Origin: Dactylosporangium sp. AC04546
GTDB taxonomy: Bacteria > Actinomycetota > Actinomycetes > Mycobacteriales > Micromonosporaceae
Assembly (NCBI RefSeq): GCF_022095675.1
Contig: NZ_JAHYSG010000047.1
Location: 22,779-86,778 of the forward strand
Direction: 5' to 3'
DNA: 64,000 nucleotides
Shown here: one piece after another, positions 16,542 through 27,610 of the stretch
How the letters are laid out: each line of letters starts with the position of its first letter
Position numbering within the stretch: position 1 is the first letter of the stretch
Notes under the pieces: generated by a model
Database searches by the model: none
What the model saw: the letters and a program-made list of their open reading frames with translations, nothing else
What the model was told of the DNA's origin: nothing
Position numbers and translations under genes: made by a program

Positions 16542-18014
16542 GTGTCTGATCTACTCGACGACGTGGTCGCCGCGGCCGGGCTGACGGTCTTCGGCGCCGC
16601 CTCCGTCCCGGGCTCGATCGACGCCCGTTCCCTTGCGGAGCCGCCTCCCGCGGGTCCGCCGGTGCCGGCCGGCCTCCTGCCGCGCATCGCCGAGCTGCGG
16701 GCCGAGCTGCGCTCGCGCGGGCTCGACCACGTGGTGCTGTGTGGCAGCGGCTCCTCCGTGCTGGCCGCCGCGGCGATCGCCCGCACGCTCGGCGTCGACC
16801 TCACGGTCCTCGACGCCGACGATCCCCATCAGGTCCGGGCGGCGCTCGGCGACCGCCTCGGGCGGACCGTGGTCGTCCTGGCCTCGCCGGAGACCGACAG
16901 CCACCGCCGGGCCTATCAGCAGGCCTTCGAAGACGCCGGTCACGACGATGTGGGCCGGCGTTTCGTCATCGTGACCTCCCCCGGCTCGCCGTCGGCCACG
17001 CTGGCCGCCGAGACCGGTGCGCACCTGTTCCTCGCCGAGCCCTCGTCCTCGGCCTTCTCCGCCTACGGGCTGGTCCCCAGCGGCCTGGCCGGCGCGGACG
17101 TCGCGTCGCTGCTCGATCAGCCGGTGCGGCGCGCGGCGGCTGGCTTCGCGCTGACGCCGCTGTCGCCGTCCCTTTCGGTCGAGGCGTCCGACGACCCCGG
17201 CGTCGCACTGGGGGCCGCGATCGCCGCCGGTGCCCGGGCCGGGCGCGACAAGCTCGCCCTCGCCTCCGACGGCACCGGCCTCGACGGGCTCGCCGACTGG
17301 ATCGCGCACCTCGTCGCCGCGCGGACCCCGCTCGTCCCGGTCGTGCTGGAGAACCCGTCCGCCTGGGGCCACGAGGGTCCCGACGTGCTCAGCGTGACGC
17401 TCGGCGGCGCCGTCGGCGCGGGCCTGATGCCCGGCGGCGGCATCGCCCCCGACCTCGCCGTCAACGGCCCGCTCGGCGCCCAGTTCGCGGTGTGGGAGCG
17501 CGCGGTGGCGGTCGCCGCCGGCATCCTCGGCCCCGGCGAGCCGTTGCGCTGCGAGCCTGCCCTCAGCGCTGACACGCCCGCGTTCGTCGACGGCGCCGTC
17601 GAGGTCTACGGCGACGTCTCCGCGACGACCCTCATCGGGGCCGTCGACCAGTTCGCCCGCGGCATCGGGCCGGGCGGCCACCTGGCGGTGACGGCCTTCC
17701 TCGACCGGGTGGGCGACGCGGCCGCCACCGGTGTCCGCGACGCGCTCGGCGCCCGCGTCCCCCGGGTGGTGACGTTCGCCTGGGGCCGGCTGCCGCAGGG
17801 GAACCCGGCCGCCGGCTCGTTCCTCCAGCTCACCGGCGCGGTGACCGACGACCTGCCGATCCCCGGCCGCGAGCAGACCTTCGGCGAGCTCCAGGCCGCG
17901 CAGGCCGCGGGCGAGCGCCGGGCCCTGCGCGGCCTCGGCCGCCCGGTGCTGCGCCTGCACCTGACCGACCGGGCAACCGGTGTCGAACAACTGTTGGCCG
18001 CCCTCGGAGGGTGA
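16542..18014 (+). CDS. pgi: glucose-6-phosphate isomerase, divergent actinobacterial form
   Basis: A 490-residue protein with tandem sugar-isomerase (SIS) folds. It matches the shorter, divergent glucose-6-phosphate isomerases encoded in this operon in actinomycetes rather than the roughly 550-residue classical enzyme. Landmarks are DHVVLCGSGSSVLAAAAIA (first SIS phosphate loop), TVVVLASPETDSH and the C-terminal FLQLTGAVTDDLPIPGREQT. GTG 16542 has GGAGGGG 5 bases upstream. It would interconvert glucose 6-phosphate and fructose 6-phosphate, feeding zwf next door. The classical PGI signatures are weak, so exact activity is less certain than the family. Confidence 0.75.
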   Translation: MSDLLDDVVAAAGLTVFGAASVPGSIDARSLAEPPPAGPPVPAGLLPRIAELRAELRSRGLDHVVLCGSGSSVLAAAAIARTLGVDLTVLDADDPHQVRAALGDRLGRTVVVLASPETDSHRRAYQQAFEDAGHDDVGRRFVIVTSPGSPSATLAAETGAHLFLAEPSSSAFSAYGLVPSGLAGADVASLLDQPVRRAAAGFALTPLSPSLSVEASDDPGVALGAAIAAGARAGRDKLALASDGTGLDGLADWIAHLVAARTPLVPVVLENPSAWGHEGPDVLSVTLGGAVGAGLMPGGGIAPDLAVNGPLGAQFAVWERAVAVAAGILGPGEPLRCEPALSADTPAFVDGAVEVYGDVSATTLIGAVDQFARGIGPGGHLAVTAFLDRVGDAAATGVRDALGARVPRVVTFAWGRLPQGNPAAGSFLQLTGAVTDDLPIPGREQTFGELQAAQAAGERRALRGLGRPVLRLHLTDRATGVEQLLAALGG

Positions 18015-18019
18015 GACTG

Positions 18020-19537
18020 ATGACGAATCCGCTGCGGGACCCCCAAGACCGGCGGCTGCCTCGGATTCCCGAGCCGTGCGCGCTGGTCATCTTCGGTGTG
18101 ACCGGCGACCTGGCGCGCAAGAAGCTCATCCCGGCCGTCTACGACCTCGCCAACCGCGGTCTGCTGCCGCCGAGCTTCGCCGTGCTGGGCTTCGCCCGCC
18201 GCGACTGGGGCGACGGCGACTTCGAGGAACTCGCCCGCAAGGCGGCGATGGCCGGCGCCCGCACCACGTGGCGCGAGGAGGTCTGGTCGCGCCTCGCCGG
18301 CAACATCCACTTCGTGCAGGGCTCGTTCGAGGACGACACCGCCTTCGACCACCTGGCCCAGACCCTCGACGACCTCCGCGACCAGGCCGGCATCCCCGGC
18401 AACGCCGCGTTCTACCTCTCGATCCCGCCGTCGGCCTTCCCGATCGTGCTCAAGCAGCTCGAGCGCACCGGCATGTCCGACAACGCGAAGTCGGGCGGCT
18501 GGCGCCGGGTGGTGGTGGAGAAGCCGTTCGGCTACGACCTGGCCTCCGCCCGCCAGCTCAACGACCTGGTCGACGACGCGTTCACCGCGCAGGACGTGTT
18601 CCGCATCGACCACTACCTCGGCAAGGAGACGGTCCAGAACATCCTGGCCCTGCGCTTCGCCAACAACCTCTTCGAGCCGGTCTGGAACTCCAACTACGTC
18701 GACTCGGTGCAGATCACGATGGCCGAGGACGTCGGCATCGGCACCCGCGCCGGGTTCTACGACACGGTGGGCACGGCCCGCGACGTCCTCCAGAACCACC
18801 TGCTCCAGTTGCTGGCCCTGGTCGCGATGGAGGAGCCGACGGCGTTCGACGCCAACGCGATCCGCACCGAGAAGCTGAAGGTCCTCAACGCCATCGCGGT
18901 GCCGACGGACGTCTTCTCGCATACGGTCCGGGGGCAGTACCTCACCGGCTGGGTCGCCGGTGAGCGCGTCGCCGGCTACCTGGAGGAGAAGGACGTCCCG
19001 CAGGACTCGAAGACCGAGACCTACGTCGCGGTCCGGCTGGGCATCCAGAACCGGCGCTGGGCGGGCGTCCCCTTCTACATCCGGGCCGGCAAGCGGCTCC
19101 CCCGGCGGGTCACCGAGCTCGCCGTGTCGTTCAAGAAGGCGCCGCACCTGCCGTTCCAGCCGGCCGACGTGGAGATGCTCGGCCACAACCAGCTGGTCAT
19201 CCGGGTCCAGCCCGACGAGGGCGTGATGCTCAAGTTCGGCTCCAAGGTGCCCGGCACGACGATGGAGGTCCGCGACATCGCGATGGACTTCCAGTACGGC
19301 GAGGCGTTCACCGATGCCAGCCCCGAGGCGTACGAGCGGCTCATCCTCGACGTGCTCGTCGGCGACAAGACGTTGTTCCCGGACTCGGCCGAGGTCGAGG
19401 CAAGCTGGAACGTGGTCGACCCGCTGGAGGCGGCCTGGGCGGGTTCGACGCCCGAGCCGTACCGCGCGGGCGAGTGGGGTCCGCGGGCCGCGGACGAGAT
19501 GCTGGCCCGCGAGGGCCGCGCCTGGCGCCGGGCATAA
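18020..19537 (+). CDS. zwf: glucose-6-phosphate dehydrogenase
   Basis: A 505-residue enzyme that oxidises glucose 6-phosphate to 6-phosphogluconolactone with NADP. It has the Rossmann motif GVTGDLARKKL (about residues 29-39), the active-site motif RIDHYLGKE with His198, and the substrate-binding EKPFGYDL. ATG 18020 is preferred over a GTG at 18011 because GGAGGG ends at 18011, ideally placed for the ATG. It lies 5 bases after the pgi stop. OpcA, encoded next, is its known assembly/activity partner in Actinobacteria. Confidence 0.96.
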   Translation: MTNPLRDPQDRRLPRIPEPCALVIFGVTGDLARKKLIPAVYDLANRGLLPPSFAVLGFARRDWGDGDFEELARKAAMAGARTTWREEVWSRLAGNIHFVQGSFEDDTAFDHLAQTLDDLRDQAGIPGNAAFYLSIPPSAFPIVLKQLERTGMSDNAKSGGWRRVVVEKPFGYDLASARQLNDLVDDAFTAQDVFRIDHYLGKETVQNILALRFANNLFEPVWNSNYVDSVQITMAEDVGIGTRAGFYDTVGTARDVLQNHLLQLLALVAMEEPTAFDANAIRTEKLKVLNAIAVPTDVFSHTVRGQYLTGWVAGERVAGYLEEKDVPQDSKTETYVAVRLGIQNRRWAGVPFYIRAGKRLPRRVTELAVSFKKAPHLPFQPADVEMLGHNQLVIRVQPDEGVMLKFGSKVPGTTMEVRDIAMDFQYGEAFTDASPEAYERLILDVLVGDKTLFPDSAEVEASWNVVDPLEAAWAGSTPEPYRAGEWGPRAADEMLAREGRAWRRA

Positions 19538-19554
19538 GAGGGGTTGCGAGACTC

Positions 19555-20577
19555 ATGATCGGACTTTGGGACACCACCGGTATCGAGGTCGTCAAGGCGC
19601 TGGCCAACGAGCGGCGCAGCGCCGGCGGGCTGACCAGCGGACTCGCGCTGACGCTGATCGCCGTGGTCGACGAGCGCCAGGTCCGCGAGGCCGAGGCCGC
19701 GGCGACCATCGCCGCCGCCCAGCACCCGTGCCGGCTGCTCATCATCGTGCGGGCCGACGTCACCCAGCAGCGTTCCCGGCTCGACGCCGAGATCGTCGTC
19801 GGCGGTCGCCTCGGCCCGTGCGAGGCGGTCGTGATGCGGATGCAGGGCCGGCTGGCGCTGCACGCCGAGTCGGTCGTCATGCCGCTGCTCGCCCCGGACG
19901 TGCCGGTGGTGACCTGGTGGCAGTGCACGCCCCCGGAGCGGATCGCCTACGACCCGCTGGGCGTCGTCGCCGACCGGCGCATCACCGACAGCGCGCAGGC
20001 CGACGACCCGGTCGAGGCGCTGCGCATCCGCGCCGACGACTACGTGCCCGGCGACACCGACCTGGCCTGGTCGCGGATCACCCCGTGGCGCACCCTTCTG
20101 GCCGGCGCGTTCGACGCCAACCGGGTAGGGGTCCGAGCGGTGAACATCGTCGCGCCCGACAAGGACCCCACAGCCCCGCTGCTCGGCGGCTGGCTGGAGG
20201 CCCGCCTCGGCGTGCACCCGACCCGGTCGAGGGGCAGCGGCAAGATCATGGAGGCGGTCGAGCTCCAGCTGGAGGACGACACCACCATGCGCCTCGTCCG
20301 CGACCTCAACGCGGGCGTCGCCACGCTCCAGTGCACCGGCCAGCCCGACCGCATCCTGCCGCTGAGCCGCCGGCCGCTGGGCGAGGAGCTCGCCGAGGAG
20401 CTGCGCCGCCTCGACCCCGACCAGCCCTACGCGGCCGCCCTCGCCGCCGCGACCGGCAAGGGCCGCCTCGACGAGCGGCTCGCGCCCCGCGTGCACATCT
20501 GGAAGGACCCGGCGCTCGCCGAGCGCCCGGAGGCCGCCCCGCCCGCACCCAGCCTGCAGGAGACGCTGTCTTCATGA
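19555..20577 (+). CDS. opcA: glucose-6-phosphate dehydrogenase assembly protein OpcA
   Basis: A 340-residue protein required for assembly and activity of Zwf in cyanobacteria and Actinobacteria. Family landmarks are MIGLWDTTGIEVVKAL at the start, PVVTWWQCTPPERIAYDPLG (about residues 122-141) and SRITPWRTLLAGAFD. ATG 19555 gives the conserved N-terminus; AGAGGGG lies 11 bases upstream, a somewhat long spacing. It overlaps pgl by 4 bases. Confidence 0.93.
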   Translation: MIGLWDTTGIEVVKALANERRSAGGLTSGLALTLIAVVDERQVREAEAAATIAAAQHPCRLLIIVRADVTQQRSRLDAEIVVGGRLGPCEAVVMRMQGRLALHAESVVMPLLAPDVPVVTWWQCTPPERIAYDPLGVVADRRITDSAQADDPVEALRIRADDYVPGDTDLAWSRITPWRTLLAGAFDANRVGVRAVNIVAPDKDPTAPLLGGWLEARLGVHPTRSRGSGKIMEAVELQLEDDTTMRLVRDLNAGVATLQCTGQPDRILPLSRRPLGEELAEELRRLDPDQPYAAALAAATGKGRLDERLAPRVHIWKDPALAERPEAAPPAPSLQETLSS

Positions 20578-21344
20578 CCCAGTCCAAGGTCGTCGTCCAC
20601 ACCGAGCCGAAGCTCCTCGCCGAGGCGGCGGCCGCGCGCCTGATCGTGCGGCTGACCGACGCGCAGGCCGAGCGCGGTGAGGCCACCGTGGTGCTCACCG
20701 GCGGCCGCATCGCCGCCCAGATCTACCAGGCGGTGCGCGAGTCCCCGGCCCGTGACGCGGTGGACTGGTCGCGGGTGAACCTGTGGTGGGGCGACGAGCG
20801 GTTCCTGCCTGCCGGCGACCCGGAGCGCAACGAGACCCAGGCCCGCGCGGCCTTCCTCGACGTCCTCCCGCTGACGCCGTCGCGCGTCCACCCGCTCCCG
20901 CCCTCCGACGGCCCCGACGGCGACGACGCCGAGGCCGCCGCGGCCCGCGCCGCCGCCGAACTGGCCGCCGCGGCCGGCCCCGGCCACGCGGAGCTCCCCC
21001 ACTTCGACGTCGTACTGCTCGGCGTCGGCGAGGACGGCCACGTGGCCTCGGTGTTCCCGGAGCACCCGGTGACGTTCGAGACCCGGCCGGTGTCGGCGGT
21101 CCGGGGCAGCCCCAAGCCCCCGCCGGTGCGCATCACGCTGACCCTGCCGGCCATCAACACGGCCGACGAGGTGTGGCTGATCGCCTCGGGCACGGGCAAG
21201 GCGCGCGCTGTGGGCCTGGCGCTCGCCGAGGCCGGCCCGCGCCAGATCCCGGCCGCGGGCGTCCACGGCCGCGAGCTGACGCTGTGGCTGCTGGACTCGG
21301 CGGCCGCCCACGACCTGCCGCCGAAGTTCCGCAGCCTGGTCTGA
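20574..21344 (+). CDS. pgl: 6-phosphogluconolactonase
   Basis: A 256-residue lactonase of the DevB/SOL family, related in fold to glucosamine-6-phosphate isomerase. It hydrolyses the lactone made by Zwf. Landmarks are VVLTGGRIAAQIYQAV, WGDERFLPAGDPERNETQAR (about residues 72-91) and LLGVGEDGHVASVFP (about 145-159). It is the last gene of the pentose phosphate operon and overlaps opcA by 4 bases. The coding end abuts a 60-base tandem repeat. Confidence 0.94.
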   Translation: MTQSKVVVHTEPKLLAEAAAARLIVRLTDAQAERGEATVVLTGGRIAAQIYQAVRESPARDAVDWSRVNLWWGDERFLPAGDPERNETQARAAFLDVLPLTPSRVHPLPPSDGPDGDDAEAAAARAAAELAAAAGPGHAELPHFDVVLLGVGEDGHVASVFPEHPVTFETRPVSAVRGSPKPPPVRITLTLPAINTADEVWLIASGTGKARAVGLALAEAGPRQIPAAGVHGRELTLWLLDSAAAHDLPPKFRSLV

Positions 21345-21348
21345 CCGC

Positions 21349-21468
21349 TCGACGCTGTCTCCCGGCCGGCTGCCCGCTGCGGCGGCCGGCCGCCCCGCCG
21401 CAGGCGAGTCGACGCCGTCTCCCGGCCGGCCGCCCACCACGGCGACCGGCCGCCGCGCCGAAGTCGTG
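21349..21468. repeat. two-copy 60-base tandem repeat
   Basis: Two adjoining imperfect copies (21349-21408 and 21409-21468), each beginning TCGACGC and containing CCCGGCCGGC and further CCGGCCG segments, follow the pgl stop. Each copy can form GC-rich hairpins, so the array may act as a terminator for the pentose phosphate operon. Confidence 0.7.
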
Positions 21469-21488
21469 CCGCGCTCTACCGTCCTGCC

Positions 21489-21542
21489 ATGATCAAAGGA
21501 AACTTCTGGTCGCTATGGCAGCCAGAATCTTCCCTTGATCAT
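21489..21542. repeat. large imperfect hairpin with GATCAAGG-type ends
   Basis: The 21-base arms (21489-21509 and 21522-21542; 18 of 21 paired) end in ATGATCAA and flank a 12-base loop. It is less GC-rich than its surroundings and lies between the convergent pgl and rbpA genes. It looks like a dispersed intergenic palindrome; it may also block read-through. Confidence 0.65.
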
Positions 21543-21689
21543 GGGCGCTCAAGCCGTGATCGCGGATTCCGCACGGCTGAGCGAAGAGGCCACTCCATCA
21601 GCACGCCATCCACCGGGACAAAGCGGGCAAATCACCAAGGCCGGGGGTGCGGATCACCGCCAGGCGGCCCGATGCGGCCAGTGGGAGCG
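21543..21689. other. remaining pgl-rbpA intergenic sequence
   Basis: Together with the two repeats upstream this is a 345-base gap between convergent genes. Nothing further is recognised in this part. Confidence 0.4.
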
Positions 21690-22028
21690 TCAGGAGCGAC
21701 GCTGGCGGAGGCGGGTCAAGGCCTCCTGAAGGATGGCCTCGCCGTCGGCGTCGGTGCGCCGCTCCTTCACGTACGCCAGGTGGGTTTTGTAAGGCTCGGC
21801 CCGCGGCCGCTCCGGCGGCGCCTGCTCGTCCTGCCCCGCCGGGAGGCCGCAGCGCGGGCAGTCCCAGGTAATGGGGGGCGTGATCTCGGCGGCGAAGGCC
21901 GGCTCGGTCACATGGCCGTTGGCGCACCAATAGGTGACGCTACGGCGAGGGGCCTGCTCGCCGCGCTCGGCCCAGCGCATGGGGCCGGAGCCGACTCGGG
22001 TTCCGCGGATGGCGTTGCCAGCTGCCAC
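21690..22028 (-). CDS. rbpA: RNA polymerase-binding protein RbpA
   Basis: A 112-residue Actinobacteria-specific transcription factor that binds the housekeeping sigma factor and RNA polymerase and stabilises open complexes. It shows an N-terminal basic tail with RGTRVGSGPM, a zinc-binding core with Cys-Ala-Asn-Gly-His and CPRCG, and a C-terminal helix with HLAYVKERR that corresponds to the sigma-interacting region. GTG 22028 has AGGAG 9 bases upstream. It lies downstream of secG on the same strand, separated by a terminator. Confidence 0.93.
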   Translation of the reverse strand: MAAGNAIRGTRVGSGPMRWAERGEQAPRRSVTYWCANGHVTEPAFAAEITPPITWDCPRCGLPAGQDEQAPPERPRAEPYKTHLAYVKERRTDADGEAILQEALTRLRQRRS

Positions 22029-22089
22029 GGCTGCTCGCTCCTGTTCGTCGGGGGGTGCGACGTCGTGCGGAGTGCAGGAGTGTGGGCGA

Positions 22090-22128
22090 AAAACACCTGC
22101 GCGCGGCCCCGGAACGGAACCGCGCGCA
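22090..22128 (-). terminator. terminator after secG
   Basis: A perfect 9-base stem (22098-22106 with 22120-22128) and a 13-base loop, followed on the minus strand by GTGTTTTTCG. This is one of the few intrinsic terminators here with a real T-run. Confidence 0.8.
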
Positions 22129-22151
22129 TCATTTTAAAGCGTCGGCGCTGC

Positions 22152-22409
22152 TCAGGCACCACCGTTCTGGACAATTTTCAGCCAAAGCCCAAGTCCAACA
22201 ATGCACGCGAACCAGACGATGCCGACGAGGATCGTGTATCGGTCCAGGTTCTTCTCGGCGACCGAGGAGCCGGCAAGGCTCGACGAGACGCCGCCGCCGA
22301 ACATGCTCGACAGGCCGCCGCCCTTGCCACGGTGCAGGAGCACGAGCATGGTGAGCAGAACACTCGTGATGACCAGCAGCACGATGAGGGTGTAGGCGAA
22401 CGCCGTCAT
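22152..22409 (-). CDS. secG: preprotein translocase subunit SecG
   Basis: An 85-residue membrane protein of the SecYEG channel with two hydrophobic helices (about residues 6-26 and 60-78). Between them lies the conserved cytosolic loop HRGKGGGLSSMFGGG. The ATG at 22409 is preceded by AGAGGACG. Its position near the tpiA-pgk-gap cluster is conserved in actinomycetes, although an inserted binding-protein gene separates them here. Confidence 0.93.
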   Translation of the reverse strand: MTAFAYTLIVLLVITSVLLTMLVLLHRGKGGGLSSMFGGGVSSSLAGSSVAEKNLDRYTILVGIVWFACIVGLGLWLKIVQNGGA

Positions 22410-22458
22410 GGCGCGGTCGTCCTCTCGGTGGGCGGATGGGTCAGGCTGGGCAAGCTTA

Positions 22459-24171
22459 CTAGGCGAGGCCGAGTGCGCACAGATCGGGCTGCCCGAATTG
22501 CGGGTGGATGAACCCGCCGCGGACGTTGGTGCCCGCCATGCGCAGGGACTTCATGTAGATGAGCGGGATCGTCACCGCCTGCTGCTGGATCTTCTCGTCG
22601 AGCTCGCCCCACAGGCGGTACTGCCGCTCCGGCATTGACTCCGACAAGGCCGCGGTGATCGCCTCATTGATGGAAGGGTCGTTCAGGAGCGCGTAGTTCT
22701 GGTTGTTCGTGGCGTTCGCCTTGGTCGGGATGAGCCGGCCGTCGAACAGCGGCGGGATGACCGCCGAACCGTTGGCCCAGTCGGGAATCCAGCCCGCCCA
22801 GAGCAGGTCGTTCTGGTTCGCCGGGTTGCCGATGACGTCGAAGTACGTCTCCGGGTCGATCCCATTGACCTTCAGCTGGATGCCGACCTGCTGGTACGTC
22901 TCCACCATCGTCGCGGCGAGGCGGCGGAGGTCCTTCTGCTCCGGGATCGACAGGGTCAGCGTGGTCGGGCACGGCTTGCCGGCGTTGCGCTGGTCCTCCA
23001 TGAGCTTGATGGCCACGTCCGGCTTGCCCTCGACGTTGTTGGTGCTGTCGTAGAGGTCGAACTTCTTGTGGGCCTTGAGCTGCGGCGCGATCATCGTGTT
23101 CGCGTAGTCGCCGTAGACCGAACCACCGGCCGCCGCGCGGAACTTTCGCTTGTTGAAGGCATACACCAGGGCCCGGCGGCAGTCGAGGTTCGGGATCCGC
23201 TTGGAGTTGATCGCGAGGTACCGGATGCCCCCGTAACTGCCCTGGACCGCTCGCGCCGACAGGTCGGGGTCGTTGACCACCTGCTGCACGAAGTTCGGCG
23301 CGACGTTCTTGTCCAGGTCGATCGTGTCGGCGAAGTCGCCCTCGCTCTGGATCAGGTTCGAGGTGACCGTCGGCAGGTCGCCGTTGGCCTCCATCACGAT
23401 CTTGTCCGGGTAGGCCTTGCGGACGGTGTCGGTCTTGCGGTCCCAGTACGAGTTGCGGACGTAGACGAGCTGCTGGTCGGTGACCTCCTGCAGCTTGTAC
23501 GGCCCGTTGGAGAAGGGCTTCTTGTCGTACTGGTCCTTGGTGTCCTGCTTGGCCGGGACGGGCGCGAAGACCGACATGGCGACGGTGTAGCCGAAGTCGC
23601 CGACCGGCTGGGCCAGCGTGAACTTGATGTTCCGCTGGTCGACGCACTGGACCGAGGTCAGCCCCTTGCCGCCGTTGTTGCCGCCGACGAACGGGCCGGT
23701 GTAGGCGTCGGTGCCGGCGAGGTACGTCTTCGCGTAGGGCTGGGCGACCGAGAAGAGGCTGGAGAAGCTGCGCTCCACGCCGTACTTGACGTCGGCGCAG
23801 GTGACCGGCGTGCCGTCCTCCCAGCGGACGTCGTCCTTGAGCTGGAAGTCCCAGACGCGGTTGCCCTCGCTGGGCCGGCCGGCGTCGGTGGCCAGGTCGC
23901 CGACGATCTCACTGGAGGCCGCACCCGGCTCCGACTTGAAGGTCGTGAGCGTCCGCGTGGTGAGGCGGCTGACGTTGGCCTCGGTCGCCGTCGCGATGCG
24001 CTGCGGGTCGAGGTGCGCCGGCTTGGCGCTGACGATCACGTGCAGGGTCCCGCCCGTCCGGGGCGGCTGGGGCTGGTTCTTCGCGTCCGCATCGCTGCAC
24101 CCGGCGGTCGCCAGCAGCGTCAGACCGATCGAACCCGCCACGATGGCACGACGGCGCGTTCCGAACAACAT
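22459..24171 (-). CDS. peptide-type ABC substrate-binding lipoprotein (family 5)
   Basis: A 570-residue solute-binding protein of the DppA/OppA family. It has a lipoprotein signal (LLATAGCSD, Cys near residue 25) and family landmarks YGVERSFSSLFS, SNGPYKLQEV, LAINSKRIPNLDCRRAL and LLWAGWIPDWANGS. It would deliver oligopeptides, or less often sugars or nickel, to a membrane importer. No permease or ATPase gene is nearby, so it either serves a transporter encoded elsewhere or works alone. Ribosome site AAGGAC lies just before the ATG, and two short hairpins lie in its leader (24188-24202 and 24217-24233). Confidence 0.88.
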   Translation of the reverse strand: MLFGTRRRAIVAGSIGLTLLATAGCSDADAKNQPQPPRTGGTLHVIVSAKPAHLDPQRIATATEANVSRLTTRTLTTFKSEPGAASSEIVGDLATDAGRPSEGNRVWDFQLKDDVRWEDGTPVTCADVKYGVERSFSSLFSVAQPYAKTYLAGTDAYTGPFVGGNNGGKGLTSVQCVDQRNIKFTLAQPVGDFGYTVAMSVFAPVPAKQDTKDQYDKKPFSNGPYKLQEVTDQQLVYVRNSYWDRKTDTVRKAYPDKIVMEANGDLPTVTSNLIQSEGDFADTIDLDKNVAPNFVQQVVNDPDLSARAVQGSYGGIRYLAINSKRIPNLDCRRALVYAFNKRKFRAAAGGSVYGDYANTMIAPQLKAHKKFDLYDSTNNVEGKPDVAIKLMEDQRNAGKPCPTTLTLSIPEQKDLRRLAATMVETYQQVGIQLKVNGIDPETYFDVIGNPANQNDLLWAGWIPDWANGSAVIPPLFDGRLIPTKANATNNQNYALLNDPSINEAITAALSESMPERQYRLWGELDEKIQQQAVTIPLIYMKSLRMAGTNVRGGFIHPQFGQPDLCALGLA

Positions 24172-24258
24172 GCTTGTCCTTACGTCACCCGCTCGTGGCG
24201 GGACCAGGCCACTTTAGGCGGCATTCAGCCGCCGCGGAACCGGGGGTGGCCCGAACGA

Positions 24259-24296
24259 CAAACGTCGCGCGGCCCGTGAGGACCGCGCGACGTTTG
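24259..24296 (-). terminator. strong hairpin terminator after tpiA
   Basis: A perfect 14-base stem (24259-24272 with 24283-24296) with a 10-base loop, 53 bases past the tpiA stop. There is no T-run, which is common for actinobacterial terminators. It isolates the glycolytic operon from the binding-protein gene. Confidence 0.75.
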
Positions 24297-24349
24297 GTGA
24301 CGCGAGTGCTAGACCGGGTTCAGAGCCGATAGGCCCCAACCAAAATCAG

Positions 24350-25138
24350 CTACTTGCCGAGGCGACAGATGCGGACGAAACCCTCCGCATCGATGCTGGC
24401 GCCGCCCACGAGCGCGCCGTCGATGTCGGGCTGCTCGATGATCGAAGCGACGTTGTCGTGCTTCACCGAGCCGCCGTAGAGGATGCGGATCCGGTCGGCG
24501 GTGCCGCCGGAGTACTTCTCGGCCAGCCGGGTGCGGATCGCGCCGATGACCTCCTGCGCGTCCTGCGGCGTCGCCACCTTGCCGGTGCCGATCGCCCAGA
24601 CCGGCTCGTACGCGATGACGATCTTCTCGACCTCGTCGGCCTTGACCTTCTCCAGGCCGGCGTCGAGCTGCGCGAGCGTGTAGCCCACGTGCTCGCCGGC
24701 CTCCCGCACCTCGAGCCCCTCGCCGATGCACAGGATCGGCGCGATCCCGTTGGCCAGGGCGACCTTCACCTTGGCGTTGACCAGGGCGTCGTCCTCGTTG
24801 TGGTACTGCCGGCGCTCCGAGTGCCCGACCACCACGTACTGGCAGCCGAGCTTGGCCAGCATGGCAGCCGAGATCTCGCCCGTGTAGGCCCCGGACTTGT
24901 TGTGCTGCGAGACGTCCTGGGCGCCGTAGCCGATGAGCAGCTTGTCGCCGTCGACCAGCGTCTGGATGCTGCGGATGTCGACGAACGGCGGCAGCACGAC
25001 CACCTCGACCTCGTTGAGCTGCGGCTCCGTGAGGCTGAAGGCCAGCTTCTGGACCAGCGCGATGGCCTCGAGGTGGTTGAGGTTCATCTTCCAGTTGCCG
25101 GCCATGAGCGGCCGGCGGCCCGTCTGGGGAGTGGTCAT
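24350..25138 (-). CDS. tpiA: triose-phosphate isomerase
   Basis: A 262-residue TIM-barrel enzyme that interconverts dihydroxyacetone phosphate and glyceraldehyde 3-phosphate. Catalytic residues are visible: Lys17 in AGNWKMN, His106 in VVGHSERR and Glu178 in [11 protein letters not shown], followed by the phosphate-binding ILYGGSV. It starts 3 bases after the pgk stop, so it is co-translated in the gap-pgk-tpiA operon. Confidence 0.96.
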   Translation of the reverse strand: MTTPQTGRRPLMAGNWKMNLNHLEAIALVQKLAFSLTEPQLNEVEVVVLPPFVDIRSIQTLVDGDKLLIGYGAQDVSQHNKSGAYTGEISAAMLAKLGCQYVVVGHSERRQYHNEDDALVNAKVKVALANGIAPILCIGEGLEVREAGEHVGYTLAQLDAGLEKVKADEVEKIVIAYEPVWAIGTGKVATPQDAQEVIGAIRTRLAEKYSGGTADRIRILYGGSVKHDNVASIIEQPDIDGALVGGASIDAEGFVRICRLGK

Positions 25139-25141
25139 CGC

Positions 25142-27610
<2,469 letters not shown>

